From contig CAKSOR010000022.1 of the NCBI GenBank assembly GCA_934477985.1, positions 1 through 14,031 of the forward strand: a stretch of DNA of 14,031 nt, written 5' to 3'. The position numbers were made by a program, and so were the translations under genes. Below the pieces are notes generated by a model. It had not been told where the DNA came from. It saw only the letters and a list, made by a program, of their open reading frames with translations, and did no database searches. This DNA is from an uncultured Eubacteriales bacterium. Lineage in GTDB: Bacteria; Bacillota; Clostridia; Oscillospirales; CAG-272. Below are positions 7,771 to 14,031 of the stretch, piece after piece. Position 1 is the stretch's first letter. Each line of letters opens with the position of its first letter.

Positions 7771-7835
7771 TAGTTATCATGAATTATTTACAAATACATT
7801 TTATTCCAATCAAAGTGGAGTTCATTCACCGCGGC

Positions 7836-7864
7836 GAATATTTTTTCTCCCTCGGGAATATCAT
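7836..7864 (+). promoter_or_regulatory. Possible sigma-E-like promoter of the CwlD-like gene
   Basis: GAATATT (7836-7842) matches the -35 of mother-cell sigma-E promoters. After a 14-base spacer, AATATCAT (7857-7864) is a partial match to CATACAnT. No sigma-A promoter is evident here. B. subtilis cwlD is a sporulation gene, so a sigma-E promoter would fit, but the -10 match is weak. Confidence 0.3.
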
Positions 7865-7891
7865 GTCCCAGCGAAAGGAGATGGGCGAACC

Positions 7892-8602
7892 ATGAACAAA
7901 GTCAGGACGATAGCCGGATTTCTTGCGATAATGACCGTGATCTGCGCTCTCTGCGCCGGTGAGGTGATACTCTCGCGCTTCATGGCGGACAAACCGCTTG
8001 AGACGGTAAGTGATTCGGAACATAAATTCACGCTTGTAATCGACGCGGGACACGGCGGAATCGACGGCGGAGCGGTCAGCGCGTCCGGAAAGCTCGAGAA
8101 GGATTTCAATCTCGCCGTCGCCAAAAAGCTCGAGGCTCTTTGCAGGATTTCCGGAGTCGACTGCGTGATGACGCGAACCGAGGATCGGCTCGTCGTCGAC
8201 GATACGGTGACGAAAAAACGGAAGATGCACGACCTCAAAAACCGCGTCGCGATAGCCGAGAACGTCGATTCACCGATTTTCGTGAGCGTTCACATGAATA
8301 ATTTCCCAGACAAACGATATTCAGGTTTGCAGGTCTGGTACTCGAAGAACGACGAGTCGAGCGCGTCGCTCGCGGCGAATATTCAGACCTTCGCGAAGAC
8401 CTTTCTCGATCCGCAAAATGAGCGTGAAACCAAACGCGCGGACTCGGCGATTTTCGTGCTCGACCGGCTGAAAGTTCCGGCGGTGCTTGTCGAGTGCGGC
8501 TTCATGTCGAACCCCGAAGAGTGTCTGAAGCTCGCCAACGGGGACTATCAGACAAAGCTCGCTATGGTGATTTTCGCGGCGGTCGTCAGCTTCGCCGGAT
8601 GA
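7892..8602 (+). CDS. cwlD: CwlD-like N-acetylmuramoyl-L-alanine amidase
   Basis: A 236-residue protein, the same size class as CwlD of Bacillus. An N-terminal membrane segment or uncleaved signal (about 7-30) is followed by one Amidase_3 domain (about 46-236). The zinc and catalytic residues are present: H54 in DAGHGG, E69 in LEKDFNL, H134 in SVHMNN and E201 in LVECGF. KRKMHDLKNRVAIAE (about 109-123) and the QVWYSKN..SLAANIQ stretch are typical of CwlD rather than of larger wall-turnover amidases. CwlD removes peptides from cortex peptidoglycan so that muramic-delta-lactam can form during sporulation; a vegetative role is possible if this organism does not sporulate. The ATG at 7892 has AAAGGAG 11 bases upstream; the open frame extends further 5' but across the divergent promoter. 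No terminator is seen before the next promoter. Confidence 0.85.
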   Translation: MNKVRTIAGFLAIMTVICALCAGEVILSRFMADKPLETVSDSEHKFTLVIDAGHGGIDGGAVSASGKLEKDFNLAVAKKLEALCRISGVDCVMTRTEDRLVVDDTVTKKRKMHDLKNRVAIAENVDSPIFVSVHMNNFPDKRYSGLQVWYSKNDESSASLAANIQTFAKTFLDPQNERETKRADSAIFVLDRLKVPAVLVECGFMSNPEECLKLANGDYQTKLAMVIFAAVVSFAG

Positions 8603-8617
8603 AATTCCGCAAAAACC

Positions 8618-8646
8618 TTGACATTCAGCCTCCGGCGTGATATAAT
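8618..8646 (+). promoter_or_regulatory. Perfect-consensus sigma-A promoter of the esterase gene
   Basis: TTGACA (8618-8623), a 17-base spacer, and TATAAT (8641-8646) match both consensus hexamers exactly. An AGGAGG ribosome binding site (8665-8670) follows, 6 bases before the ATG at 8677. This predicts strong, probably constitutive expression. Confidence 0.92.
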
Positions 8647-8676
8647 TGTTGCAAATAAGATTTCAGGAGGCATAAA

Positions 8677-9558
8677 ATGCCGGAACATGATTTTACAAAG
8701 CATCCGTTCATCCCGCTTTACGGCGACCAGCCGATACCATTTTATAATGAGCAATATTCGCGTCAGCAGACGGTTTACTCGTCGGATTTCCGCGGCGGGC
8801 AGATTGACAAGAAGCCGTACATAATGCCGTTCGAGGTCGATGACCCGGATTTCATCCTGTTGATCTATCCGGGCGGCGGGTATTTTGCCTGCGGAAACGG
8901 AGCTTCGGCGGGCGTCGCTGAGGAGCTCAACCGCCACAACATCACCGCGTTCGTCCTGAGCTACCGGACAGGCGACCGCGAAGACCCTGAAAACAGCTAT
9001 GACTGCCGCGCGATTCTCCAGGACGGCGTGCGCGGAATGCAGTTCGTCCGGAACTACGCGAAGGAGCGCGGGCTCGAGGACAGGAAGATCGTCGCTCTCG
9101 GTTTCTCGGCGGGCGGACATCTGGCGCTATCGGTTTCGCTCGGACTGAAGGATTTCGACATTATGGAGGATGAGATAAGCAGGTTTTCGGAGATTCCCGA
9201 CGCGGTCATCGCGGGCTACCCCTGTGCGACCTTCCGCGAGGGCGCTTTCCCGACGCTCGCGCCGATTTTCGCGGCTCATATGCCTGAGCGCCGAGCCGAG
9301 CTGGTCGGGCGCTTCACGCTGATGGAGCACGTCACGCCAGACACGCCGCCGACCTTCCTCTACTACGGTACAGCCGACCGCGCCGTTCCGCCCGAGACGA
9401 ACGCGATTCCATACTATTTCGCGCTCCGGAAAGCCGGTGTGAAGACAGCGATTGTCGGCTACGAGAACCTCGGACACGCTCTCGGACTCGGGAAGGGAAC
9501 AGCCGCCGCGGGATGGCTTCCGACCGCGCTTGGGTGGGTGAGAGAGAATATTCTTTGA
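8677..9558 (+). CDS. Alpha/beta-hydrolase esterase (acetyl-esterase/BD-FAE-like)
   Basis: A 293-residue cytoplasmic alpha/beta-hydrolase with no signal peptide. An oxyanion-hole motif YPGGGY (about 64-69) is followed by the nucleophile elbow GFSAGGH (Ser144), an acid in YYGTADRAVP (Asp234) and a histidine in ENLGHALG (His267), giving a complete catalytic triad. The pattern fits the small esterase/lipase group that includes bacterial feruloyl- and acetyl-esterases acting on plant cell-wall oligosaccharides; the exact acyl group cannot be read from sequence. The start is fixed by AGGAGG 6 bases upstream. The gene is transcribed from its own consensus promoter and is followed by the GH2 gene, which has a separate promoter. 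The two could act together on acetylated oligosaccharides taken up by the cell, which is an inference from adjacency. Confidence 0.88.
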   Translation: MPEHDFTKHPFIPLYGDQPIPFYNEQYSRQQTVYSSDFRGGQIDKKPYIMPFEVDDPDFILLIYPGGGYFACGNGASAGVAEELNRHNITAFVLSYRTGDREDPENSYDCRAILQDGVRGMQFVRNYAKERGLEDRKIVALGFSAGGHLALSVSLGLKDFDIMEDEISRFSEIPDAVIAGYPCATFREGAFPTLAPIFAAHMPERRAELVGRFTLMEHVTPDTPPTFLYYGTADRAVPPETNAIPYYFALRKAGVKTAIVGYENLGHALGLGKGTAAAGWLPTALGWVRENIL

Positions 9559-9559
9559 A

Positions 9560-9610
9560 AAATCCGAAAAAACGCAACAAAAATCCGACAAAATAACAGG
9601 ACAAATCCGG
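9560..9610 (+). repeat. Three phased AAATCCGR direct repeats upstream of the GH2 gene
   Basis: AAATCCGA at 9560 and 9581 and AAATCCGG at 9603 recur with start-to-start distances of 21 and 22 bases, about two helical turns. The last copy lies between the proposed -35 and -10 boxes, so these may be regulator binding sites. They could also be chance in an A-rich spacer. Confidence 0.4.
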
Positions 9611-9626
9611 AGAAATGAGTTATAAT
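9598..9626 (+). promoter_or_regulatory. Promoter of the GH2 gene
   Basis: AGGACA (9598-9603, four of six consensus bases), a 17-base spacer and TATAAT (9621-9626). A second overlapping TATAAT begins at 9626. A GGAGGA ribosome binding site (9647-9652) precedes the ATG at 9659. Confidence 0.65.
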
Positions 9627-9658
9627 ATAATCACAAAATTTCCTTTGGAGGATTTGAT

Positions 9659-12061
9659 ATGAAACAGAACAAACGCGTCTCGCTCTGCGGCGACTGGTCT
9701 CTTACTTATGTAGAGAACAAGCCGTTTAAGAAGTCGGGACTTGAACCCGCTACAGGAGCTGAGCTGACCGCCACCGGCTGGCATCATGTCGACGCCAGAG
9801 TCCCCGGCAATTTCGAGCTGGATTTCGAGCGCGCCGGACTCTGCGGCGACCCGTTCTACGGCAGCAACACGATCGAGCTTGAGAAGTACGAGAATCTTCA
9901 CCTCTTCTATTCGAGAAAGTTCGTGCTTGATTTCGAGCCCGACGAGAACACCTTCCTCTGCTTTGAAGGCATCGACACGATCGCGGACATCTTCGTCAAC
10001 GGCGTGAAGATCGGCAGCACAGACAACATGCTCGTACCCTTCGAGTTCGGAAGACAGGGGCTGAAGAAGGGCGAAAACGAGATCGTTATCCACATAACTC
10101 CCGCGCATATCGCGGCTCGCGAGTATGAGGTTCCGGTCACGTCGACGCATCATTCGTTCGGCTTCGACTCGCTCTTCATCCGCAAAGCTCCGCACATGTA
10201 CGGCTGGGACATCATGCCGCGCGCGCTTACGGGCGGAATCTGGCGTCCATGCTACGTTGAGCAGCGCGCCGAGGACCGCATCGACGACCTCTTCGTCTAC
10301 ACGCATGAGCTTAAGGTCAACGACAAATACGGCGTCTTCGGCTTCTTCTGGAACCTCACGGTCGCTGAGGACGAGATCCGCGATTACTCGATGAAGATCG
10401 AGGGCGTTTGCGGCGACAGCAGGTTCAGCTGGACAAAGCGGCGTCTCTGGCACACCGGAGAACGCGCGACGGTCGGCGTCGGCAACGCGAAATTCTGGTA
10501 TCCGCGCAACTACGGCGACCCGAATATCTACGACATCACCGCGACGCTCATGTACAAGGGCGAGCCGGTATTCGAGAAAAAGATCGCGGCAGGTCTCCGT
10601 ACGATCGAGCTTGACCGCACGAGTCTTACCGACAAGGACGGAAACGGCGAGTTCTGCTTTAAGATCAACGGCAAGAAGGTTTTCTGGCAGGGCACGAACT
10701 GGGTTCCGGTCGACGCTTATCACTCGCGCGACGCCGAGAGACTTCCTGAGATTCTCCCGATGCTCACCGACCTCAACTGCAACTGCCTGAGGTGCTGGGG
10801 CGGAAACGTCTACGAGGACGATATTTTCTACGATTTCTGCGACCGCAACGGCATCATGGTCTGGCAGGATTTCAGCCACGCGTGCGGTATAAATCCGCAG
10901 CTTGATTCCTATTGCGCGCTCTTCCAGGCTGAGGTCGAGAAGATTGTGAAGCGGCTTCGCAATCACACCTCGATAATCCTCTGGGCGGGCGACAACGAGG
11001 TCGACGCCTGCTACCGCTGGACAGGCGGCTATGTTCAGCGCGACCCGAACAACAACCGACTGACCCGCGAGGTCATTCCGAAGGTTCTGAACGCGCATGA
11101 TTTCACGCGTCCTTACATCCCAAGCTCGCCTTACATCGACGAGACCGCGTTCCAGTTCATAAAGAACGGCGGCGCGCAGAATATCTCTGAGCAGCATCTC
11201 TGGGGTCCGCGCGACTACTTCAAGGGAAGCTTCTACAAGGGCTCGATCTGCCACTTCGCGTCCGAGACCGGCTACCACGGCTGCCCGTCTCCCGAGAGCC
11301 TCAAGCGCTACATCCGCCCCGAGCAGCTCTGGCACTGGAGAAAGCACCCTGAAATCGAGAACGACACTATTCCGAAGGACGACTGGGCGTGCCACTCGGC
11401 AGCCGCTGCGCTCGACGGTGAGGACGGCAATATCTACCGTATCCGACTGATGTCGAATCAGGTCAAGACGCTCTTCCCCGAGTTCAAGGAGCACGAGGTC
11501 GAGTACGGACTCGATAAGTTCGCATACGCGAGCCAGATTTCGCAGGCTGAGGCGAAGAAGTACTTCATCGAGCGCTTCCGCGTCACAAAGTGGCGCAGAA
11601 CCGGAATAATCTGGTGGAATCTCATCGACGGATGGCCTCAGATCTCCGACGCGGTCGTCGACTACTACGGCGTCAAGAAGCTCGCTTATCACTACATCAA
11701 GCGCTCGCAGCAGCAGCTCTGCATGATCTTCGACGAGCCGGAGAACGGCGTTCTTCCGCTGCATGTGGTCTCAGACCTCCAGTCGGATGTCAACGTGAAG
11801 TACAAGGTCACTGATTTCGTCACCGGAAAGGTGATTGTCGAGTCGACCGCGTACGCGAAGGCGAACGAGTCGCTTGTAGTCTATAACAAGCCGATGGAGG
11901 AGGGCGAAAAGCACTTCTACTTCATCGAGTGGGAGTATGAGCTTGACGGCAAGACGGTTTCGGGCAAGAACCATTACGTCACCAACATAATCGATCTCGA
12001 CTACGACGAGTACATGGGCTGGATAAAGAAAGCCGGCTTCGACGAGTTCGAGGGATTCTGA
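9659..12061 (+). CDS. Glycoside hydrolase family 2, beta-mannosidase-like
   Basis: An 800-residue cytoplasmic enzyme without signal peptide. The GH2 modules are in order: a jelly-roll sugar-binding domain (about 8-200, with FEGIDTIADIFVNG), an Ig-like domain (about 205-318), a TIM-barrel (about 325-650) and C-terminal beta domains. In the barrel, RCWGGNVYEDDIFYDFCD and GIMVWQDF are characteristic of beta-mannosidases. The acid/base is E447 in WAGDNE, where many family members have GNNE, and the nucleophile is E536 in FASETG. It probably releases mannose from beta-mannosides or related sugars inside the cell; the substrate is inferred from motifs only, and other GH2 activities are possible. 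Lysine is written mostly AAG and codon choice is uniform, which suggests good expression. The start has GGAGGA 6 bases upstream. A terminator follows closely. Confidence 0.9.
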   Translation: MKQNKRVSLCGDWSLTYVENKPFKKSGLEPATGAELTATGWHHVDARVPGNFELDFERAGLCGDPFYGSNTIELEKYENLHLFYSRKFVLDFEPDENTFLCFEGIDTIADIFVNGVKIGSTDNMLVPFEFGRQGLKKGENEIVIHITPAHIAAREYEVPVTSTHHSFGFDSLFIRKAPHMYGWDIMPRALTGGIWRPCYVEQRAEDRIDDLFVYTHELKVNDKYGVFGFFWNLTVAEDEIRDYSMKIEGVCGDSRFSWTKRRLWHTGERATVGVGNAKFWYPRNYGDPNIYDITATLMYKGEPVFEKKIAAGLRTIELDRTSLTDKDGNGEFCFKINGKKVFWQGTNWVPVDAYHSRDAERLPEILPMLTDLNCNCLRCWGGNVYEDDIFYDFCDRNGIMVWQDFSHACGINPQLDSYCALFQAEVEKIVKRLRNHTSIILWAGDNEVDACYRWTGGYVQRDPNNNRLTREVIPKVLNAHDFTRPYIPSSPYIDETAFQFIKNGGAQNISEQHLWGPRDYFKGSFYKGSICHFASETGYHGCPSPESLKRYIRPEQLWHWRKHPEIENDTIPKDDWACHSAAAALDGEDGNIYRIRLMSNQVKTLFPEFKEHEVEYGLDKFAYASQISQAEAKKYFIERFRVTKWRRTGIIWWNLIDGWPQISDAVVDYYGVKKLAYHYIKRSQQQLCMIFDEPENGVLPLHVVSDLQSDVNVKYKVTDFVTGKVIVESTAYAKANESLVVYNKPMEEGEKHFYFIEWEYELDGKTVSGKNHYVTNIIDLDYDEYMGWIKKAGFDEFEGF

Positions 12062-12077
12062 AAAAACGCTGATACAC

Positions 12078-12105
12078 AAAAAGCTCCGGATTTCCGGGGC
12101 TTTTT
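12078..12105 (+). terminator. Rho-independent terminator after the GH2 gene
   Basis: AAAAAGCTCCGG pairs with CCGGGGCTTTTT (12 bp with one G-T pair, 4-base loop ATTT), and the 3' arm ends in TTTTT. It begins 17 bases after the GH2 stop. Confidence 0.88.
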
Positions 12106-12121
12106 GGGAATGTGAGGGAAA

Positions 12122-12583
12122 ATGAGAAGAAAAGAACGCGAGGTCACTGACCGCGCGAAGATAATTGAGATTATCGAAAGCTGTGACGTCTGCCGCATCG
12201 GGCTGGTCGACGATTTCGGCGCGTATATCCTGCCGATGAATTTCGGCTTTGAGGACAACGGCGGTCTGACGCTCTATTTCCACTGCGCCGGAGATGGGAA
12301 GAAGCTCGATCTTCTGCGAAAAGACTCTCGCGCGTCTTTTGAGATGGACTCAAAGCACAGGCTTACAACCGGCGAGAGGGCGTGCGCGTATTCATTTCTG
12401 TACAGCTCGGTGATCGGGCGCGGCGAGGTGAGTTTCCTCGAAGGCGGTGAGAAGCTGCACGCGCTTGACATGATAATGTCGCACTACGGAGTCTCAGTCC
12501 GTGAGTATGACAAAGCGGCATTTGAAAAGGTTACCGCATTGGCGCTGAAGGTCACTGAACTCAGCGCGAAGGTGCATCAATAA
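12122..12583 (+). CDS. PNPOx-like FMN-binding protein (NimA-related)
   Basis: A 153-residue split-barrel flavoprotein of the pyridoxamine 5'-phosphate oxidase superfamily, closest by motif to the NimA/nitroimidazole-resistance-like group. The N-terminus MRRKEREVTD is typical of that group, followed by DVCRIGLVDDFGAYILPMNF and LYFHCAGDGKKLDLL with H54. Members bind FMN and may reduce small electrophiles, but most are uncharacterised and drug resistance should not be assumed. The GAGGG ribosome binding site overlaps the spacer just after the GH2 terminator. I see no clear promoter between the terminator and the start, so expression may depend on read-through or on a weak promoter I cannot recognise. 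No terminator is evident downstream. Confidence 0.85.
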   Translation: MRRKEREVTDRAKIIEIIESCDVCRIGLVDDFGAYILPMNFGFEDNGGLTLYFHCAGDGKKLDLLRKDSRASFEMDSKHRLTTGERACAYSFLYSSVIGRGEVSFLEGGEKLHALDMIMSHYGVSVREYDKAAFEKVTALALKVTELSAKVHQ

Positions 12584-12616
12584 GCGTTTTGTCCAATTAT
12601 TTTGGCGAATCGTCAC

Positions 12617-12645
12617 TTCCGCTCGGAGAGAAAATGTGGTATAAT
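12617..12645 (+). promoter_or_regulatory. Extended -10 promoter of the Gfo/Idh/MocA gene
   Basis: TGGTATAAT (12637-12645) is an extended -10 element; the -35 position, 17 bases upstream (TTCCGC), is poor. The transcript would start near 12652. Confidence 0.7.
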
Positions 12646-12675
12646 GATTCCATCAAGCAAATGAAAGGAATCATT
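12643..12675 (+). promoter_or_regulatory. Inverted repeat AATGATTCC/GGAATCATT across the -10 box and ribosome binding site
   Basis: AATGATTCC (12643-12651) and GGAATCATT (12667-12675) are a perfect 9-base inverted repeat with a 15-base spacer. The left arm overlaps the end of the -10 box and the right arm overlaps the AAAGGAA ribosome binding site. Because the left arm falls at or before the transcript start, this looks more like a DNA operator than an RNA hairpin. Confidence 0.45.
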
Positions 12676-12677
12676 TT

Positions 12678-13925
12678 ATGAACAAGATAAAAGTCTGCGT
12701 CATCGGAATGGGCGAGTTTTCGGACTTCTTCATCCCGCTTTTCAAGAATCACCCGGATGTCGCTGAGGTCTCGATTGCTGACATCATCCCCGAAAGAGTC
12801 GCCGCGGCTGCAAAAAAGCACGGCATTTCGCGCACATTCTCGTCGCTCGAGGACGTCCTGAAAAACGGAAAGGACATAGATTCGATCGCGCTTTTTACTC
12901 AGCGCCAGCTCCACGGGCCGATGGTCATCGACGCGCTGAAAGCCGGAAAGCATGTCTACAGCGCCGTTCCGATGGCGATTGACGTTGAGGAGTGCGGTAG
13001 GATAATCGACCTTGTCAAGTCGACCCGGCTGACCTACATGACCGGCGAGACCTGCTATTATTTCCCCTGCGCGATTTATTGCCGCGAAATCTACAGAGCG
13101 GGCAGGCTCGGGCGGTTCGTCTACGGCGAGGCGCAGTATTACCACGACATGAAGACCTTCTACGGCGCGTTCGCGCGGTCGGGTGGCGACTCCTGGAAGC
13201 GCGTCGCGGGAATTCCGCCGATGTACTACTCGACCCACTCGGTCTCGATGATTGTCTCGGTGCTCGGCGAGTACGCGAAGAAGGTCTCCTGTGTCGGCTT
13301 CCGCGACGACGGCGGCGACGAGGTTTTCGGCGTCGGAAAAAATAACTGGGACAATCCGTTCTCAAACCAGACCGCGCTGCTGACGATGTCGGGCGGCGGA
13401 ATCGCGCGGGTAAACGAGTTCCGGCGCGTCGGAGTCGCGCACAAGCCGTCGTCTTTCATCACCTGCATGTACGGCACGACCGGCTCGTATGAGTGCACAG
13501 CCGACCGGCATCACCTGATCCGCGGCGTCGCGAGCCCTGACGGCACGCGAATCGACGACGTGAGCGATATTGTGAATACAAATTACCTGACGCGTCTTAA
13601 AAAAACTCCGGAATTTGATCCGCACTCCGACCCGATCAGTGAACGCTGCCACCGCGGATTTTCTCCGGTTCACGACGTAAATCGTCTTCCCGAGGCGCTG
13701 CGGAAGATTCCGGACACGGTGCATTATAATTCGCATCCCTTCCTTGTCGACGAGTTCGTCCGCGCTGTGATTTCGGGCAAGCTGCCGCCGAACAACGCGT
13801 GGGATTCGGCGCGGTACATGATTCCGGGGATCATGGCGCACGAGTCCGCGCTCCGCGACGGAATGCCGATGGACATTCCGGATTTCGGCGACGCGCCGGA
13901 GGATTGGGATAAGCTGACTTTCTGA
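12678..13925 (+). CDS. Gfo/Idh/MocA-family protein lacking the EKP lysine
   Basis: A 415-residue protein with an N-terminal Rossmann dinucleotide-binding fold (VIGMGEFSDFF at 8-18, then the ADIIPERVAAAAKKHG strand-helix) and the C-terminal alpha/beta substrate domain of the Gfo/Idh/MocA family. In the usual position of the catalytic EKP motif it has AVP (96-98, HVYSAVPMAIDVEEC), so the lysine that normally assists hydride transfer is absent. The stretches GETCYYFPCAIYCREIYRAG, YGEAQYYHD (155-157) and YYSTHSVS resemble the clade near NAD-dependent GH109 glycosidases, which also lack that lysine. It may thus bind NAD(H) tightly and act as a lyase or glycosidase rather than a dehydrogenase; the substrate is unknown. 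The start follows AAAGGAA by 7 bases. It is monocistronic as far as visible. Confidence 0.85.
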   Translation: MNKIKVCVIGMGEFSDFFIPLFKNHPDVAEVSIADIIPERVAAAAKKHGISRTFSSLEDVLKNGKDIDSIALFTQRQLHGPMVIDALKAGKHVYSAVPMAIDVEECGRIIDLVKSTRLTYMTGETCYYFPCAIYCREIYRAGRLGRFVYGEAQYYHDMKTFYGAFARSGGDSWKRVAGIPPMYYSTHSVSMIVSVLGEYAKKVSCVGFRDDGGDEVFGVGKNNWDNPFSNQTALLTMSGGGIARVNEFRRVGVAHKPSSFITCMYGTTGSYECTADRHHLIRGVASPDGTRIDDVSDIVNTNYLTRLKKTPEFDPHSDPISERCHRGFSPVHDVNRLPEALRKIPDTVHYNSHPFLVDEFVRAVISGKLPPNNAWDSARYMIPGIMAHESALRDGMPMDIPDFGDAPEDWDKLTF

Positions 13926-13982
13926 AAATTTCGGCGGAAATAAAAATTTCCCGGGGCATAGACGGGTGTCCGTAAAACAGTT

Positions 13983-14016
13983 AATCCTCCGTATGGCTTA
14001 GACCATGCGGAGGATT
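13983..14016 (+). promoter_or_regulatory. Strong hairpin that hides a downstream ribosome binding site
   Basis: AATCCTCCGTATGG (13983-13996) pairs with CCATGCGGAGGATT (14003-14016): 14 bp with one G-T pair and a 6-base loop. The right arm contains GGAGG, which is the ribosome binding site for an ATG at 14022. The left arm is thus an anti-Shine-Dalgarno sequence. It could repress translation, as in IS200-type transposase leaders, or end the Gfo/Idh/MocA transcript, though the T-rich tail is interrupted. Confidence 0.6.
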
Positions 14017-14021
14017 TGTTT

Positions 14022-14031
14022 ATGTCTAATC
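14022..14031 (+). CDS. Possible start of the next gene (3 codons visible)
   Basis: ATG TCT AAT begins 8 bases after GGAGG (14009-14013). Only M-S-N is visible, so the product cannot be named; the leader hairpin makes an IS200/IS605-type transposase one possibility. Confidence 0.35.

Noticed and set aside
7688..7891. Longer N-terminus of the CwlD-like protein
   Set aside because: The extension crosses the divergent promoter and an AT-rich non-coding stretch; ATG 7892 gives the normal CwlD length.
7881..7895. A four-codon upstream frame (MGEP, stop overlapping the CwlD ATG)
   Set aside because: Its ATG directly abuts the AAAGGAG site with no spacing, so initiation there is unlikely; probably chance.
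9620..11764. A 714-codon open frame on the minus strand opposite the GH2 gene
   Set aside because: It is a shadow of GC-rich codon bias: no ribosome binding site, low-complexity Arg/Leu/Val/Ala/Asp content, no recognisable domain, and the opposite strand encodes a complete GH2 with active-site residues.
13936..13951. Small hairpin GGAAAT-AAAA-ATTTCC after the Gfo/Idh/MocA gene as its terminator
   Set aside because: Only six mostly A-T pairs and no T-run afterwards; too weak to call a terminator.
1..14031. CRISPR arrays, tRNA or rRNA genes
   Set aside because: No regularly spaced long repeats and no tRNA- or rRNA-like conserved segments were seen on either strand.

Overview
The window looks like chromosomal DNA from an anaerobic member of the Bacillota, probably an uncultured Clostridia lineage. 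The evidence is strong AGGAGG-type ribosome binding sites, near-consensus sigma-A promoters (TTGACA-17-TATAAT and TGnTATAAT) in AT-rich gaps between GC-rich genes, two zinc amidases of the Amidase_3 type including a CwlD-like one, and the families present (ECF-like sigma factor, ABC-2 permease, Nim-like flavoprotein, GH2, Gfo/Idh/MocA). The coding DNA is well above 50% GC by eye. No rRNA, tRNA or CRISPR array is visible. No gene-free stretch exceeds about 190 bases.

Left third (1-4581, minus strand): a compact operon read right to left. It encodes an ECF-like sigma factor with a probable TTG start, a large internally duplicated ABC-2-type permease, and two tandem paralogous lipoproteins, the second cut by the window edge. 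Sigma/permease and lipoprotein/lipoprotein are joined by 4-base ATGA overlaps, and the first lipoprotein starts 4 bases after the permease stop. The permease begins with a short acidic segment that resembles the N-termini of clostridial proteins encoded beside ECF sigma factors. Both lipoproteins carry a Cys-x4-Cys-x-His-x(3-4)-Cys cluster. Together this reads as a regulated membrane system of unknown substrate, and it is the best candidate here for something undescribed. No ATPase is seen inside the window.

Middle (4586-8602): two divergent cell-wall hydrolase genes share a 184-base promoter region. The minus-strand gene encodes a membrane-anchored fusion of a GHL10 glycosidase-like domain with a C-terminal peptidoglycan amidase, and ends at a clear terminator. 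The plus-strand gene is a CwlD-like amidase, which suggests (but does not prove) a spore-forming background.

Right part (8618-13925, plus strand): four genes of small-molecule and sugar metabolism. They are a cytoplasmic alpha/beta-hydrolase esterase with a perfect consensus promoter, a cytoplasmic GH2 beta-mannosidase-like enzyme with phased repeats at its promoter, a Nim/PNPOx-like flavoprotein, and a Gfo/Idh/MocA-fold protein that lacks the usual EKP lysine. The esterase and GH2 could act in turn on acetylated oligosaccharides, but they have separate promoters. The last 50 bases hold a strong hairpin that pairs with the ribosome binding site of a gene starting at 14022. This resembles the leader of IS200/IS605-type transposase genes, although too little is present to decide.
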